Shown here: piece by piece, positions 40,594 through 50,500 of the stretch
Layout: each line of letters opens with the position of its first letter
Position numbering within the stretch: position 1 is the stretch's first letter
From: Caulobacter sp.
GTDB lineage: Bacteria; Pseudomonadota; Alphaproteobacteria; Caulobacterales; Caulobacteraceae
Length of the DNA: 64,000 nucleotides
Assembly (NCBI GenBank): GCA_028291055.1
Contig: JAQGIP010000143.1
Coordinates: 1-64,000, forward strand
Direction: 5' to 3'
Notes under the pieces: model-generated
The model's database searches: none
What the model was told of the DNA's origin: nothing
The model's input: only the letters and a program-made list of their open reading frames with translations
Made by a program: the position numbers and the translations under genes

Positions 40594-41097
40594 ATGGCCG
40601 CCACTGCCCGCTCCTCCACCGCGCTCCTGAACGCGGTGACGAAGCCCAAGACCCTGAGCCCGCCCCACCTGACCAGCGCCTACCAGCGCGAGGCGGTGGG
40701 GACCATCGTCAAGGCCACCGGCGACGGTGACGGCTCCGTCCTGCGGTTCGCCCGCGTTCGGTCTTCGGACCGCGTCACCGGCCTGTCGATCCTCAACGCC
40801 GCCCTGGCCGGCGCCACCGGGGCCATCGTCGGCTTCTACGAGACGGTGGATAACGGCGGCGCCATGGTCGGCACCGGCAACCAGCTGACCGTCTCGCAGT
40901 CCATCGCTGCGGCCACCACCACCAAGACCGGCATCCTGTCCGGCCTTGCCGCCGCCGACGGCGAGAAGCGCGTCTGGGAAGTCCTCGGCCTGGCCGCCGA
41001 CCCGGGCAAGGACTACGACATCGCCATGACCCTGGTGACCGCCGGGGCTGTCGCCGGGGCGATCACCCTGTTCGTCACCTACGTCTCGGGGAACTAG
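40594..41097 (+). CDS. Unknown virion protein (167 aa)
   Basis: The product is rich in Thr, Ala and Gly with alternating strands: YQREAVGTIVKATGDGDGSV, LRFARVRSSDRVTGLSILNA, then AIVGFYETVDNGGAMVGTGN and AGAVAGAITLFVTYVSGN. It could be a capsid decoration or head-completion protein by position directly after the capsid gene. The start follows GAGGGATATTGAACC. Confidence 0.55.
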   Translation: MAATARSSTALLNAVTKPKTLSPPHLTSAYQREAVGTIVKATGDGDGSVLRFARVRSSDRVTGLSILNAALAGATGAIVGFYETVDNGGAMVGTGNQLTVSQSIAAATTTKTGILSGLAAADGEKRVWEVLGLAADPGKDYDIAMTLVTAGAVAGAITLFVTYVSGN

Positions 41098-41100
41098 CCC

Positions 41101-41295
41101 ATGGCCAGCCGCTACTATGGCGTCGACGTCGGCGGTCAGCTTCCCCAGGACGTGACGCAAGGGGCCGCCACCACCAGCAAGAAGATCGAGCTGGCGGTGG
41201 ACCTGACGGCCACCAACCTCAACAAGCTGGAGGTGCTGAAGGCTCTCGAAGCCCTTAGCACCCACATCAACGTCAACATCTGGCCGCCCGCCTGA
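41101..41295 (+). CDS. Small unknown phage protein (64 aa)
   Basis: Reads MASRYYGVDVGGQLPQDVTQ, then GAATTSKKIELAVDLTATNL and NKLEVLKALEALSTHINVNI. Similar short proteins with a Y-x-G-x-D start are common in structural clusters of alphaproteobacterial phages. Its stop overlaps the next start by TGATG. Confidence 0.55.
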   Translation: MASRYYGVDVGGQLPQDVTQGAATTSKKIELAVDLTATNLNKLEVLKALEALSTHINVNIWPPA

Positions 41296-41555
41296 TGGTT
41301 GCCGCGACCGATCCTCACCAGAAGAGCGCCACGTCGCCCGCTGGCGACTTTGCCGCGATCACGCCTTCCGACACCGTGGATATGCCCGTCTGCCGGGCGA
41401 TCTACGTGGGGACCGGCGGGCGCGCGGACATCGTCAACCTGCGGGGCGACGTGGTGCCGTTTAAGAACCTGGCCTCGGGCTCCACGCTCATGGTCAAGGC
41501 TCGGCGCGTCCAGGCCGCCGCCCTGACCGCCGCCGACCTGGTGGCGCTCTACTAA
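41295..41555 (+). CDS. Spike-base-like protein (86 aa)
   Basis: A compact beta-rich protein: SPAGDFAAITPSDTVDMPVC, RAIYVGTGGRADIVNLRGDV and VVPFKNLASGSTLMVKARRV. This layout (D-F-x-x-I-T-P-S-D-T, then R-A-I-Y-V-G-x-G-G) resembles the short spike-base proteins of gene transfer agents and related phages. In this phage it may be a small virion accessory subunit. Confidence 0.55.
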   Translation: MVAATDPHQKSATSPAGDFAAITPSDTVDMPVCRAIYVGTGGRADIVNLRGDVVPFKNLASGSTLMVKARRVQAAALTAADLVALY

Positions 41556-41558
41556 GCC

Positions 41559-41571
41559 GATATTCCAGCAC
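41559..41571 (+). repeat. GATATTCCAGCAC motif, copy 3
   Basis: Exact copy, followed at once by the hairpin CGCCCC-TTCG-GGGGCG and by ATG 41598 (26 bases downstream of the motif). Confidence 0.75.
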
Positions 41572-41597
41572 CGCCCCTTCGGGGGCGATTGTGCGCC

Positions 41598-42200
41598 ATG
41601 GCCTCCTCCTCCACTGACATCGCCAACCTCGCGCTGGTGAAACTGGGTTCGGCCCAGATCGCCGCGCTTACCGACACCGGCAAGTCGGCGGTCGCGCTCG
41701 CCGCGATCTATGACAGCGTCCGCGACGCCGAACTGCGGGGGAACATCTGGAAGTTCGCGATGACGCGAACGACGCTGCCGGCGGAGGCCGAGGCGCCAGA
41801 GTTCGGCTATGGCCAGAAATTCACGATCCCCGCCGACTGCCTGCGCCTGGTGGTGGTGGGCAACGCCTTCTGGATCGACAACCTGTCCGACTACCGCTCG
41901 GCCGGGAACGCGCCCTTTGAGATAGACGGCGCCAACATCCTCACCGACCTCGGGGCCCCGCTCCCCATCCGCTACGTGAAGCGCGACACCGACGTGGGCG
42001 GCTATGACGCCCTGTTCGTCCAAGCCCTCGCCTGCAGGCTAGCCATGGAGGTGGCTGAAGCCCTGACCCAGAGCCCGCAGAAGCGCCAGCTGGCCGCGCA
42101 GGAATACATGGTGGCGCTCAAGCAGGCCCGGCGCGTCAACGCCATCGAGCGCGCGCCGGAGACGGCGGGCGACGACAGCTGGGTGATGTCGCGCCTATGA
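41598..42200 (+). CDS. Tail tubular protein A-like (T7 gp11-like)
   Basis: From ATG 41598 the product has 200 aa: MASSSTDIANLALVKLGSAQ, IAALTDTGKSAVALAAIYDS, VRDAELRGNIWKFAMTRTTL. This is the adaptor family of podovirus tails (gatekeeper), with the conserved N-terminal ALxxLGxxxI and the WxFA motif. A start at 41589 adds three residues only. It overlaps the next gene by ATGA. Confidence 0.85.
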   Translation: MASSSTDIANLALVKLGSAQIAALTDTGKSAVALAAIYDSVRDAELRGNIWKFAMTRTTLPAEAEAPEFGYGQKFTIPADCLRLVVVGNAFWIDNLSDYRSAGNAPFEIDGANILTDLGAPLPIRYVKRDTDVGGYDALFVQALACRLAMEVAEALTQSPQKRQLAAQEYMVALKQARRVNAIERAPETAGDDSWVMSRL

Positions 42201-44509
42201 AAGCCTATCCCCTCATCAGCTCGTTCAACGGGGGCGAACTGTCGCCCCTGCTCGGCGGTCGGCCCGATGCCGAAAAGTATCAGGCGGGCCTCTCCCTCTG
42301 CGAGAACTTTATCCCGCGCGTCCAGGGCGCGCTGATCCGCCGGGGCGGAACCCGCTACGTCGCGGAAACCAAGGACAGCGCCGATCGATCCTGGCTCGTG
42401 CGCTTCGAGTTCTCGGTGTCCGACGCCTTCGTCCTGGAGTTCGGCGACGGCTACATCCGCTTCTACAAGGGGCGCGGGGTCTATGAGGACACCCCCGGCC
42501 ACACCTACGAGGTGACCACGGTGGTGGGCGGCGACCCCATCCCCTGGAGTTTGGCGGACCTGACCGACGCCGATGGCTCGCTCGCCCTGCGCTACGTCCA
42601 GTCCGCAGATGTCATCTACTTCGCCCACCCGCTGCATCCGCCACACAAGCTGACCCGCGTCGCAAACAACGACTGGCGTCTGGAGCCGCTGCCCTTCCGC
42701 GCCGGGCCGTTCAAGGACCAGAACATTGACAAAGCGGTCACCGTGACGGCTTCGGCGGCGACGGGGTCAGGCATCACCCTGACGGCCACCTCTGGACACG
42801 CCATCTTCCAACCCGACCATGTCGGCTCCTTCTTCTACCTGGAGCAAAATGACAGCGGCGGCATCAAGCCTTGGTTCGCCCATAGCTTCTGCAACAACAG
42901 CAGCTCCATCACGGTGGGCGCCAAGTGCGTCTCGGATGGCAAGTATTATACCTGCACCGCGACTGGCGCCGCGCCCCGCGCCGGCCAGATCACCGGGACG
43001 GTGAAGCCGGAGCACACTGAGGGCCGCTATTGGGACGGTGATGGCCTGGACGACCTCACCGACCACATCTACGCAGAGATCGGCGTGGAGTGGGAATACA
43101 ATCACTCCGGCTACGGATGGGTGCAGATCACCGCCGTCGCCGTGGACGGCGAATCCTGCACCGCCGACGTGGTCTCCCTCCTGCCCGACCAAGTGGTGAC
43201 GGCGGGTTCCTATCGCTGGGCGCACGCGGCCTGGTCGGACGTGGAGGGCTGGCCCTCGTGCGTCACCTTCTTCCGGCAACGCCTCACCTTCGCGCGGGAT
43301 CAGCGCCTGTGGTTCTCGGTGGCTGGGGACTACGAAAACTTCGCGGCCCGGCCCTTCGATCAGATCGAGCCGGACAGCGCCATGAACCTGCTGATCGCCT
43401 CGGCCCGGGGCGACACCATCCAATGGCTGGCGCCGGTCGACCGCCTGCTGGTCGGCACCGGAGGGACGGTGTTCGCCATCGGCGAAAGCACCACCACGCA
43501 GCCCTTCGGGCCGGTGGGGCCAAACGCCCGTTCGGAAGACCAGGCGCTCACCGGCTCGGCCGGCGTCCAGCCGGTTGTCGTGCCCGGCGCGGTGGTGGTG
43601 GTGGAGAAGGCGGGCCGGATCTTGAATGAGATCGCCTATGACGCCAGCGCCAACAAATACGGCGAGCTGGACCTGACCGTCTTCGCCGAACACATGACCC
43701 TTTCGGGGATCATCGACGCCACCTTCGTCAAGCAGCCGCATTCGATGATCTGTTGCGCGCTGGCTGACGGCTCCTTGCGCGCCTTCACCTACATGAAGGC
43801 GCAGGGGGTTAGCGGATGGCACCGCCACCCGCTGGGCGGCTCCGGCGCGGTCGAGAGCGTGGTTTCCATCCCCAGCCCGGACGGCCGCCGCGACGACCTT
43901 TGGATGATCGTCAAGCGCACCATCGACGGGGCCACCAAGCGCTACGTCGAATACCTGAGTTCCGAATATCAGGACGGCGATGACCCGGCGCTGATCGCCT
44001 ACGCCGACGCCTCCATCCTCTACAGTGGCGGCGCCCTCTCCACCCTGCCGGACCTGGACCACCTCGAAGGCTGCACGGTCAGCATCAAGGCCGATGGCGC
44101 GTCGCACCCCGACCGGGTTGTGACGGGCGGAGAAGTCGTCCTGGAGCGATCCTGCACGAAGGCGGTGGTTGGGCTTCCCGCTGCCGCCCGTGCCCGCCTG
44201 ATGCCGCTGGAGGCCGGTGGCGGGGTTGGATCGTCGCAGGGTAAGCCCAAGCGGGTGAACCGCCTCATGGCCCGCCTCTACAACAGCCAGGGCGGGCGCT
44301 TCGGGCCCGACTTCACCACCATGGAGGCGGTTGAATACCGCACGCCCGGCGACGCCATGGACGCGGCCTTGCCGCTGTTCACCGGCGACAAGGTCGTGGA
44401 GTTCCCCGGCGACTATGACGGCGCGGCGACCATCGCGCTGCTCTGCGATCAGGAGTTCCCCTTCACCCTGGTGGCGATGGCTCCCGAGGTGACGACCTAT
44501 GATAATTGA
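42197..44509 (+). CDS. Tail nozzle protein (tail tubular protein B-like)
   Basis: The 770-aa protein starts MKAYPLISSFNGGELSPLLG with GGRPDAEKYQAGLSLCENFI and PRVQGALIRRGGTRYVAETK, the hallmark start of the podovirus nozzle family (FNGGELSP, D-x-x-K-Y, N-x-x-P-x-x-x-G, R-R-x-G-T). Several beta-propeller-like blocks follow, such as PSCVTFFRQRLTFARDQRLW and FSVAGDYENF, and GRDT-type SARGDTIQWL. It forms the distal tube of the short tail. Confidence 0.87.
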   Translation: MKAYPLISSFNGGELSPLLGGRPDAEKYQAGLSLCENFIPRVQGALIRRGGTRYVAETKDSADRSWLVRFEFSVSDAFVLEFGDGYIRFYKGRGVYEDTPGHTYEVTTVVGGDPIPWSLADLTDADGSLALRYVQSADVIYFAHPLHPPHKLTRVANNDWRLEPLPFRAGPFKDQNIDKAVTVTASAATGSGITLTATSGHAIFQPDHVGSFFYLEQNDSGGIKPWFAHSFCNNSSSITVGAKCVSDGKYYTCTATGAAPRAGQITGTVKPEHTEGRYWDGDGLDDLTDHIYAEIGVEWEYNHSGYGWVQITAVAVDGESCTADVVSLLPDQVVTAGSYRWAHAAWSDVEGWPSCVTFFRQRLTFARDQRLWFSVAGDYENFAARPFDQIEPDSAMNLLIASARGDTIQWLAPVDRLLVGTGGTVFAIGESTTTQPFGPVGPNARSEDQALTGSAGVQPVVVPGAVVVVEKAGRILNEIAYDASANKYGELDLTVFAEHMTLSGIIDATFVKQPHSMICCALADGSLRAFTYMKAQGVSGWHRHPLGGSGAVESVVSIPSPDGRRDDLWMIVKRTIDGATKRYVEYLSSEYQDGDDPALIAYADASILYSGGALSTLPDLDHLEGCTVSIKADGASHPDRVVTGGEVVLERSCTKAVVGLPAAARARLMPLEAGGGVGSSQGKPKRVNRLMARLYNSQGGRFGPDFTTMEAVEYRTPGDAMDAALPLFTGDKVVEFPGDYDGAATIALLCDQEFPFTLVAMAPEVTTYDN

Positions 44510-44921
44510 GGCCTTCCAGCCCGCCCACCTTCAACGCTTGGTGCTCCAGCCGGAGCAACAGGCATGGCAGGGCAAGGTGACCGACGGTCATGCGGAGGTG
44601 CTGGGCTCGCACGGCGTCGCCTGGACCGGCTTCGACGGTGACCAGGTGCTTGGCTGCGCCGGCATCCTGGACCGTGGAGAGGGGCGCGGGCTGGCCTGGG
44701 CCCTGCTGGCGGAAGACGTCGGGCCTCGCCGCTTCGTGACCCTGCACCGCGCCGTGGCGCGCGGCTTCGAGATCCTGCCCTACCGTCGCATCGAGGCGCA
44801 CGTCAGCCCCACATTCCAGCAAGGCATCGACTGGGCGCAAATGCTCGGGTTCCAATTCGAGGGTGTCATGCGGGCCTATCTCCCCACCGGCGATCTGCTG
44901 CTCTTCGCGAGGATCCGATGA
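44499..44921 (+). CDS. GNAT-fold phage protein (T7 gp13-like)
   Basis: The 140-aa product begins MIIEAFQPAHLQRLVLQPEQ and has LGSHGVAWTGFDGDQVLGCA, then RRIEAHVSPTFQQGIDWAQM and LGFQFEGVMRAYLPTGDLLL. The last part is the acetyltransferase-like GF-x-x-EG-x-x-R strand. Such short GNAT-like proteins lie between nozzle and internal virion genes in many T7-like phages. Whether it is enzymatic is unknown. The start overlaps the nozzle gene by 11 bases. Confidence 0.75.
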   Translation: MIIEAFQPAHLQRLVLQPEQQAWQGKVTDGHAEVLGSHGVAWTGFDGDQVLGCAGILDRGEGRGLAWALLAEDVGPRRFVTLHRAVARGFEILPYRRIEAHVSPTFQQGIDWAQMLGFQFEGVMRAYLPTGDLLLFARIR

Positions 44922-45445
44922 GCGCCCCCGGCGGCGGCGAAGGCGGCTACGGCAACAGCCAGGAGGCCGCCACCGTCAACGGCAAGCCGTCCGGCAGCAC
45001 GCTCGGCACCAAGATGGAAGGCATGAGCGCGGGCTTCGATGCCCTGGGCGCCGTCATCGACGGCTACAACGCGGCCGCCAATCTCAAGCGCCAAGCCTCG
45101 GTCGCCACAGCCAACGCCGTGGCCAGCAACCAAAACGCGGCCATCGTCGCCGACTCCATCCTGCGCCAGGGCCGGGCCTCTCTGGGCGCCCAGTCGGCCT
45201 CGGTGGCGGAAAACGGCCTCGGCTTCTCGGGCTCGGTCCTGGACACGATTGGCCAGAGCGCCGTGAACGTCCAGGCCGACGTGAACAAGGCAATCTACGG
45301 CGGCGGAGTGAAGGCTATCGAGTTTCAGAATGAAGCGTCGGCGGCGCGCGCCGGCGCGAAGAATGCGGTGACGGGCGGCTGGATCGCCGCCGGGTCCAAG
45401 CTGATCACGGGCGTGGGCAAGGCCATGACCATGGGCGGTGGCTGA
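44918..45445 (+). CDS. Internal virion protein (T7 gp14-like)
   Basis: The 175-aa Ala/Gly/Ser-rich protein is predicted to be mostly helical: SAGFDALGAVIDGYNAAANL, KRQASVATANAVASNQNAAI, VADSILRQGRASLGAQSASV. A hydrophobic C-terminal segment (GGWIAAGSKLITGVGKAMTM) could insert into the outer membrane. By position and composition it corresponds to the small ejected core protein that opens the outer membrane. Confidence 0.7.
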   Translation: MSAPGGGEGGYGNSQEAATVNGKPSGSTLGTKMEGMSAGFDALGAVIDGYNAAANLKRQASVATANAVASNQNAAIVADSILRQGRASLGAQSASVAENGLGFSGSVLDTIGQSAVNVQADVNKAIYGGGVKAIEFQNEASAARAGAKNAVTGGWIAAGSKLITGVGKAMTMGGG

Positions 45446-47541
45446 TGGTCCAGATCGTCCCCTACGAAGAGCAGCTGAACACGCCGTCAGGCGTGACAGC
45501 CGCTCCGCCGGCCGCCAGCAATGCGCTGGGCTCGGCCATCTCCGACTTCGGCTCCGAGGCCGAAAAGGTGTTCGGCAAGGTCCAGTCCGACTGGGACCAT
45601 ATGTCCGCGCAGGACGCCGACAACAAGCGGGCCAAGGAAGCCAACACCATCCTCTTCACGGGGGACGGAACCAACCCCGGCTTCTACAGCCTGAACGGCA
45701 AGAACGCGGTCGAACAGCAGCCCGCTTACATGGCGCGCCTGGCTGCCAGCAAGGACCGCTATGGGGAAGGCCTCACCCCCGGCGCGCGGCGGCTCTACGA
45801 TGAGCAGCAGGGCGTGCGCGAGGTCTCCTGGCAACAGGGGATGGGCGTTCACGTCGTCAAGCAATCCGACGTGGCCAAGCGCACCACCTGGTCGGAAACC
45901 CGCGCTCAGGCGTCGTCAGACTATGCCCTCTACTACGGCCATGACGCTACGCAGACCGAGATGGCCCGCCAGAAGTGGCGCTCCAGCACCATCCAGGAAA
46001 CCCAAGATGACGGCCTCGGCGATGATGTGCTCGCCGACCGCCTGAAGGCGGGCGACCAAGACCTGCTGGCGAGCGCGGTCAAGGCCAACATCTATCCCGA
46101 TCCGAAGAAGGCGCTTCAGATCCTCAACGACCACCGCAGCGAGATGAACGCGGTGACGTGGGACGGCCTCTACAAAGAGGCCGACAGCGCCTCCATCCAC
46201 CTGGAAAGCGGCCAACTCACCAAGGTCTGGGATGGGCAGATCGCCCCCGCATCGGTGAGCGTGGGGGGTTCCTCGGCCACGACCTCGCCCTGGACGGAAG
46301 ACAGCGCCAAGGGCGTGATCGGCAAGGCCGTGCCGGGCGCCACCTTCACCAGCGGCCCTCGCTCGAAGGACGATGAGAAGCGGCTTCGCGAGCAAGGCCA
46401 GCCGCCGGTCGAGGGATCGCACCATAGCGACTATCGCCCCGGCGGCGCGGCGGCCTGGGACGTGGTTCCGCCCGCTGGCACCGACATCAACCAGGCGGCC
46501 GCCGACATCCGCAAGGCCATGCCCGGCGCCAAGGTCATCGTGGAGGCGGGCAAGGCGGGCCACGGGCCTCACATCCACACCCAATGGGACACCGGCGCTG
46601 GTCCCGCCAGCAGCCTGACCAAGGCCGTGGACGGCAAGGACGGGTTGCCCGACCGCGAAGAGCTGATGCGCCAGGCGACGGCGGCGGCCGGCGGTGATCC
46701 CAACCGTGAAGTGGCCTACCGCGCGGAAGCCGACGCCTACTATTCGCGGCGCGTGGCGGATCGTCAGCAAAAGGAAAGCCGCGCCATCGACGCGGTTCAG
46801 CCGTTCTTGCGCGACCCGAACATCACGGCGGCCTCGCAAATCCCTGCCGGCGTCTGGGCCCAACTACCGGAGACCACGAAAACGGCCGTCACCGAGCACT
46901 ACGCCAATGGCGGTATAGGTGGGCAGGGCTACGCCAAGGTGGATGACCCCACGACCATCGCCGCCCTCTACGACATGTACGGCAAGAACCCCGAGGGGTT
47001 CGCCGGCACCGACTTCACGTCGTTCGTGGGCAAGAACCCGAAGCTCACCCAGGGCACCTATCAACAGATGCTCGCCATGAAGGCGCAGGTTCAGCAGCAG
47101 CGCGGCGTGGCCAAGCCGATCCTGCAATCCTACTCCATCGACCAGGTCATGAGTGTTGCCACCCCCATGCTGGTTTCTGCCGGGGTCGACCCGAAGAAGC
47201 CGGATGGCCAGCGCCGTATCGCCCTCTTCCAGTCCAAGGCCATCCAGGGCCTGGAGGAATGGAAGGCTCAGAACCCCGACAAGCCCATCGACACCAACGC
47301 CATCCACCAGATCGTCGATGGCCTCATGCTTCAGGTCCACACCGACGAGGGCTGGTGGGGCAAGGACAGGTTGGTGTTTGAGGCTCCACCCGGCGTCGGC
47401 ACGCAGTTCAAGATCCCGCCCAACGCGCGCGCCGACATCGTGGCGCAGTACCACCAGCGCTACCCGGGCAAGGGCGAGCCGACCGAGGCGCAGATCGTGG
47501 AGGCGTGGCGCTTCCTCCACAACAGGGGGGCCTATCAGTGA
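45445..47541 (+). CDS. Internal virion protein with embedded peptidase-like domain
   Basis: The 698-aa protein occupies the T7 gp15 position. The first 250 residues are helical with FYSLNGKNAVEQQPAYMARL, a family motif of ejected core proteins (F-x-x-x-x-G-x-x-A). Between residues about 290 and 395 a different domain follows: GKAVPGATFTSGPRSKDDEK, VEGSHHSDYRPGGAAAWDVV, KAMPGAKVIVEAGKAGHGPH and IHTQWD. The SHH...GGAAAWD plus H-x-H layout resembles the zinc ligands of M15-type D-Ala-D-Ala peptidases. This domain could cut peptidoglycan during DNA entry. The remaining C-terminus is helical again. Confidence 0.7.
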   Translation: MVQIVPYEEQLNTPSGVTAAPPAASNALGSAISDFGSEAEKVFGKVQSDWDHMSAQDADNKRAKEANTILFTGDGTNPGFYSLNGKNAVEQQPAYMARLAASKDRYGEGLTPGARRLYDEQQGVREVSWQQGMGVHVVKQSDVAKRTTWSETRAQASSDYALYYGHDATQTEMARQKWRSSTIQETQDDGLGDDVLADRLKAGDQDLLASAVKANIYPDPKKALQILNDHRSEMNAVTWDGLYKEADSASIHLESGQLTKVWDGQIAPASVSVGGSSATTSPWTEDSAKGVIGKAVPGATFTSGPRSKDDEKRLREQGQPPVEGSHHSDYRPGGAAAWDVVPPAGTDINQAAADIRKAMPGAKVIVEAGKAGHGPHIHTQWDTGAGPASSLTKAVDGKDGLPDREELMRQATAAAGGDPNREVAYRAEADAYYSRRVADRQQKESRAIDAVQPFLRDPNITAASQIPAGVWAQLPETTKTAVTEHYANGGIGGQGYAKVDDPTTIAALYDMYGKNPEGFAGTDFTSFVGKNPKLTQGTYQQMLAMKAQVQQQRGVAKPILQSYSIDQVMSVATPMLVSAGVDPKKPDGQRRIALFQSKAIQGLEEWKAQNPDKPIDTNAIHQIVDGLMLQVHTDEGWWGKDRLVFEAPPGVGTQFKIPPNARADIVAQYHQRYPGKGEPTEAQIVEAWRFLHNRGAYQ

Positions 47542-50500
47542 ACGTCTTCGAGGAGATGGAGACCAACGACGACGCGCAGCGCCAGCGCGCCGCGCTTCAG
47601 GTCGGCGTGGCGTCGCAAGGGGATAGCCCGGAAAAGGTGGCGCTCGCGCAGCGCTACGCCAAGGCGCTTGGCATCCCGGTCGAGACGGTGCTTCGCAACT
47701 ACGGCACCGTCGCCGCGCGGGCTTCCACGCAGGACGCGGCCGCCGCGCTCGATGGTGCGCCCAAGACTGCCTGGTGGCTCAACGACCCGGACAATGCGGC
47801 CGTTGGCCATGACCAGGCCGCGCACCTCGCCGGAACAGAACAGGCTGCCAAGGCGGCCTTCGCGCCGACGCCCTACATCGCGCCGGAGGGCTGGTTCGAG
47901 CGCTTGCTGGATCGGCACTTTTCCGACCCGCTGGACGGCAAGGGCATGTGGTGGAGCAAGGACAACCCGCTCACCAAATTCATGGACTGGATGGGCGGGC
48001 ACAAGCGGGGGAGCTACACCCGAACCCAGTTTTCCGGCGAAGCTCAGACCTTGGCCGATGTGTCGCGGTTCCTGGACGTGGGCTGGCGACATGCGCTCGC
48101 GGGTAATCCCGAGCTGGCCACGGCCCTCGCGCAGACCGGCGACGTCGAAGCGGGCAACTACACGGCGCCCACCGGCGACCTGACGAAGCTTGGTCCAAGT
48201 TCCGACGTTCACCTCCAGCCCGGCCATCTGACCCGCTACCTCGAAGGGCTGACCACCCGGATGCAGCCGGAGCCGGGCAACCGCGACGCCGTCGGCGGCC
48301 TGGTCGGCAGCGTGGGCTCGGTCGCCGTGACCGGCCCCGCCGCCCCCTTCGTGATGGCGGCGCAAGGCGGCGGCGCGGCCGACCGCCGCGCCGGAGATGA
48401 GGCCGGGACGCTCGGCGGATCAAACTCGATCCTGGGCAACGCGGCGCTCAACTACGCGCTGGGCAAGCTGTCGTTCGGGAAGTTCATCGACCCGGCGGTG
48501 GGGCAGATCACCAACCCGTTCCTGCGGACCACCGTCGGCATCGGCGGCCACGCGGCGGTGGGGGGCGCTACCGGCCTGGGTCTCAGCGTGGGGTCCAACC
48601 TCATCGACCGCGCCACCGTCGATCCCCGCCGCAACGTCTGGGAGGGCTCGGGCGAGGGCGCCATGAGCATGGCGCTGCTCGGCGGCGTCTTCCATGTCGC
48701 CGGGCTGCACGGCGAAGCGGCCAAGACCCGTGAGCGGATGGCATCCTTTGACCAGCTGGTCGGCAATCTGCGCGACACCCCGCTGAGCGAGCGGGCGCCG
48801 GAGCGGCTGGGAGTCTTCCTCTCCGCCATCGGCGAAGATCACAACGTGTTCGTCCCGGCCGAGAAGGTGCGGGACTATATGCAGTCGCAGATGTCGCCAG
48901 CCGAACAGGAGGCGTTCGCCAAGGCCACCGGCCTGGAGGAACAGCTCCGGTCGGCCACCCCCGGCGCGGACTTGGTGATACCGGCGGGCGACTATCTCTC
49001 CAAGATCGCGCCCACGGCGATGCACGACGCCATCGCGAAACACGTCCGCCTCGAAGCGGACGGGCTGAGCCTGGACGAGGCCTCCCACATCGACGACCAC
49101 GTCCGCGATTTCGCCGACGCCCACGGCGAGCTGCTGGAGAAGATCGTCAACCGTCAGGGCTCGCCAGCGGGTAGGGTCGAGCAGCACGTCTTCAGCCAGC
49201 TGCGCGAGGCGGGCTACACCTTGGACGTGGCGCGCGCCTACGCGAAGCTGGCCGGCTCCCACTATGAGACGCGCGCCGCCCGGTCCCCCGACCGCTACCA
49301 GGACGCCTGGCAGGCCTATCAACAGGCTGGTGAGGGCCGGGGTGTGGACATCCGGCAAGAGTTTCCCAAGGAGATCGCCGACCACCTCCGCTACGGCCGC
49401 GCCGATACCCTGATCGACGCGGTGCGCAGGGGCCCGGACAAGGCCGCCAAGACCGGGCCGTCGCTTCTGGAGTTCCTGTCCCGCAAGGGCGGCGTCAACG
49501 ACCAGGGCGGTGAGTTGTCGGCGCTGGACGCCGACCAATGGCACCGGGGCAAGCGGTTCCGCTCGAAGCTGGTCCGGCCCGAGGGCATGAGCCTGGCCGA
49601 TGCGGCGGTGGCGGCGGAAGAGGCGGGCTATCTCGGATCGAAGGACAGCCGCCAAGGGGTCGAAGGGTTCCAGGGGGCCACTTCCGCGGAACTGCTTGAG
49701 GCCGTGCGGAAGGAACTGGCTGGCGACCGCCAACTGGCTGGCGAGGCGGACCATAAGGCGGCCGACTTCAAGGCTGGCGTGGACCAGCTCGAGGAGATCA
49801 TGGCCCGGCTGGGGCTGGACCCCGCCACGCAGTCCAACGAGGAGATCAAGGCTGCGCTGGACGCCCACCTCAGCCAGCCCGGCCGCGCGTTCGAGCAAGC
49901 CGCTCGGGGCAGCATCTCCTTCAGCGCCACCGGCCCCGCGATCATCAAGCTGTTTCGCTCCCGCGACCTATCCACCTTCCTGCATGAGGGCGCCGGCCAC
50001 CTGTGGCTAGAGGAGCTTCGCTCCGACGCTGCCCACCCTCAGGCGTCCGAACAACTGCGCGCCGACATGGCGACGGTGGAGAAGTGGATGGGGATCCAGC
50101 CCGGCGGTGAGATCACCACCGAGCACCACGAACAATTCGCCCGGGCCGCTGAAGCCTACTTCATGGAGGGCAAGGCACCGTCGGAAGGCCTGCGGGCCGT
50201 ATTCCAACGGTTCTCGGCCTGGCTGACCAGCATCTACAAGAACCTGTCGTCGCTGAATGTCCGCATGTCCCCGGAGATCCGTGACGTGTTCGCGCGCCTC
50301 TCGGCCACAGACGACGAGATCACCCTGGCCACCAGGGGCCAGGGCTTCAACCCGGTTTTCGAAAGCGCTGAAGCCGCCGGGATGACGGCACACGAGTTCG
50401 CCGCCTACACCTCAGCTCTCGATCAGTCGAACAGCAAGGCCCGCGAAAAGCTGTTCTCGCGGCTCATGGATGACGTGCGACGCACCCGCACCAAGGAATG

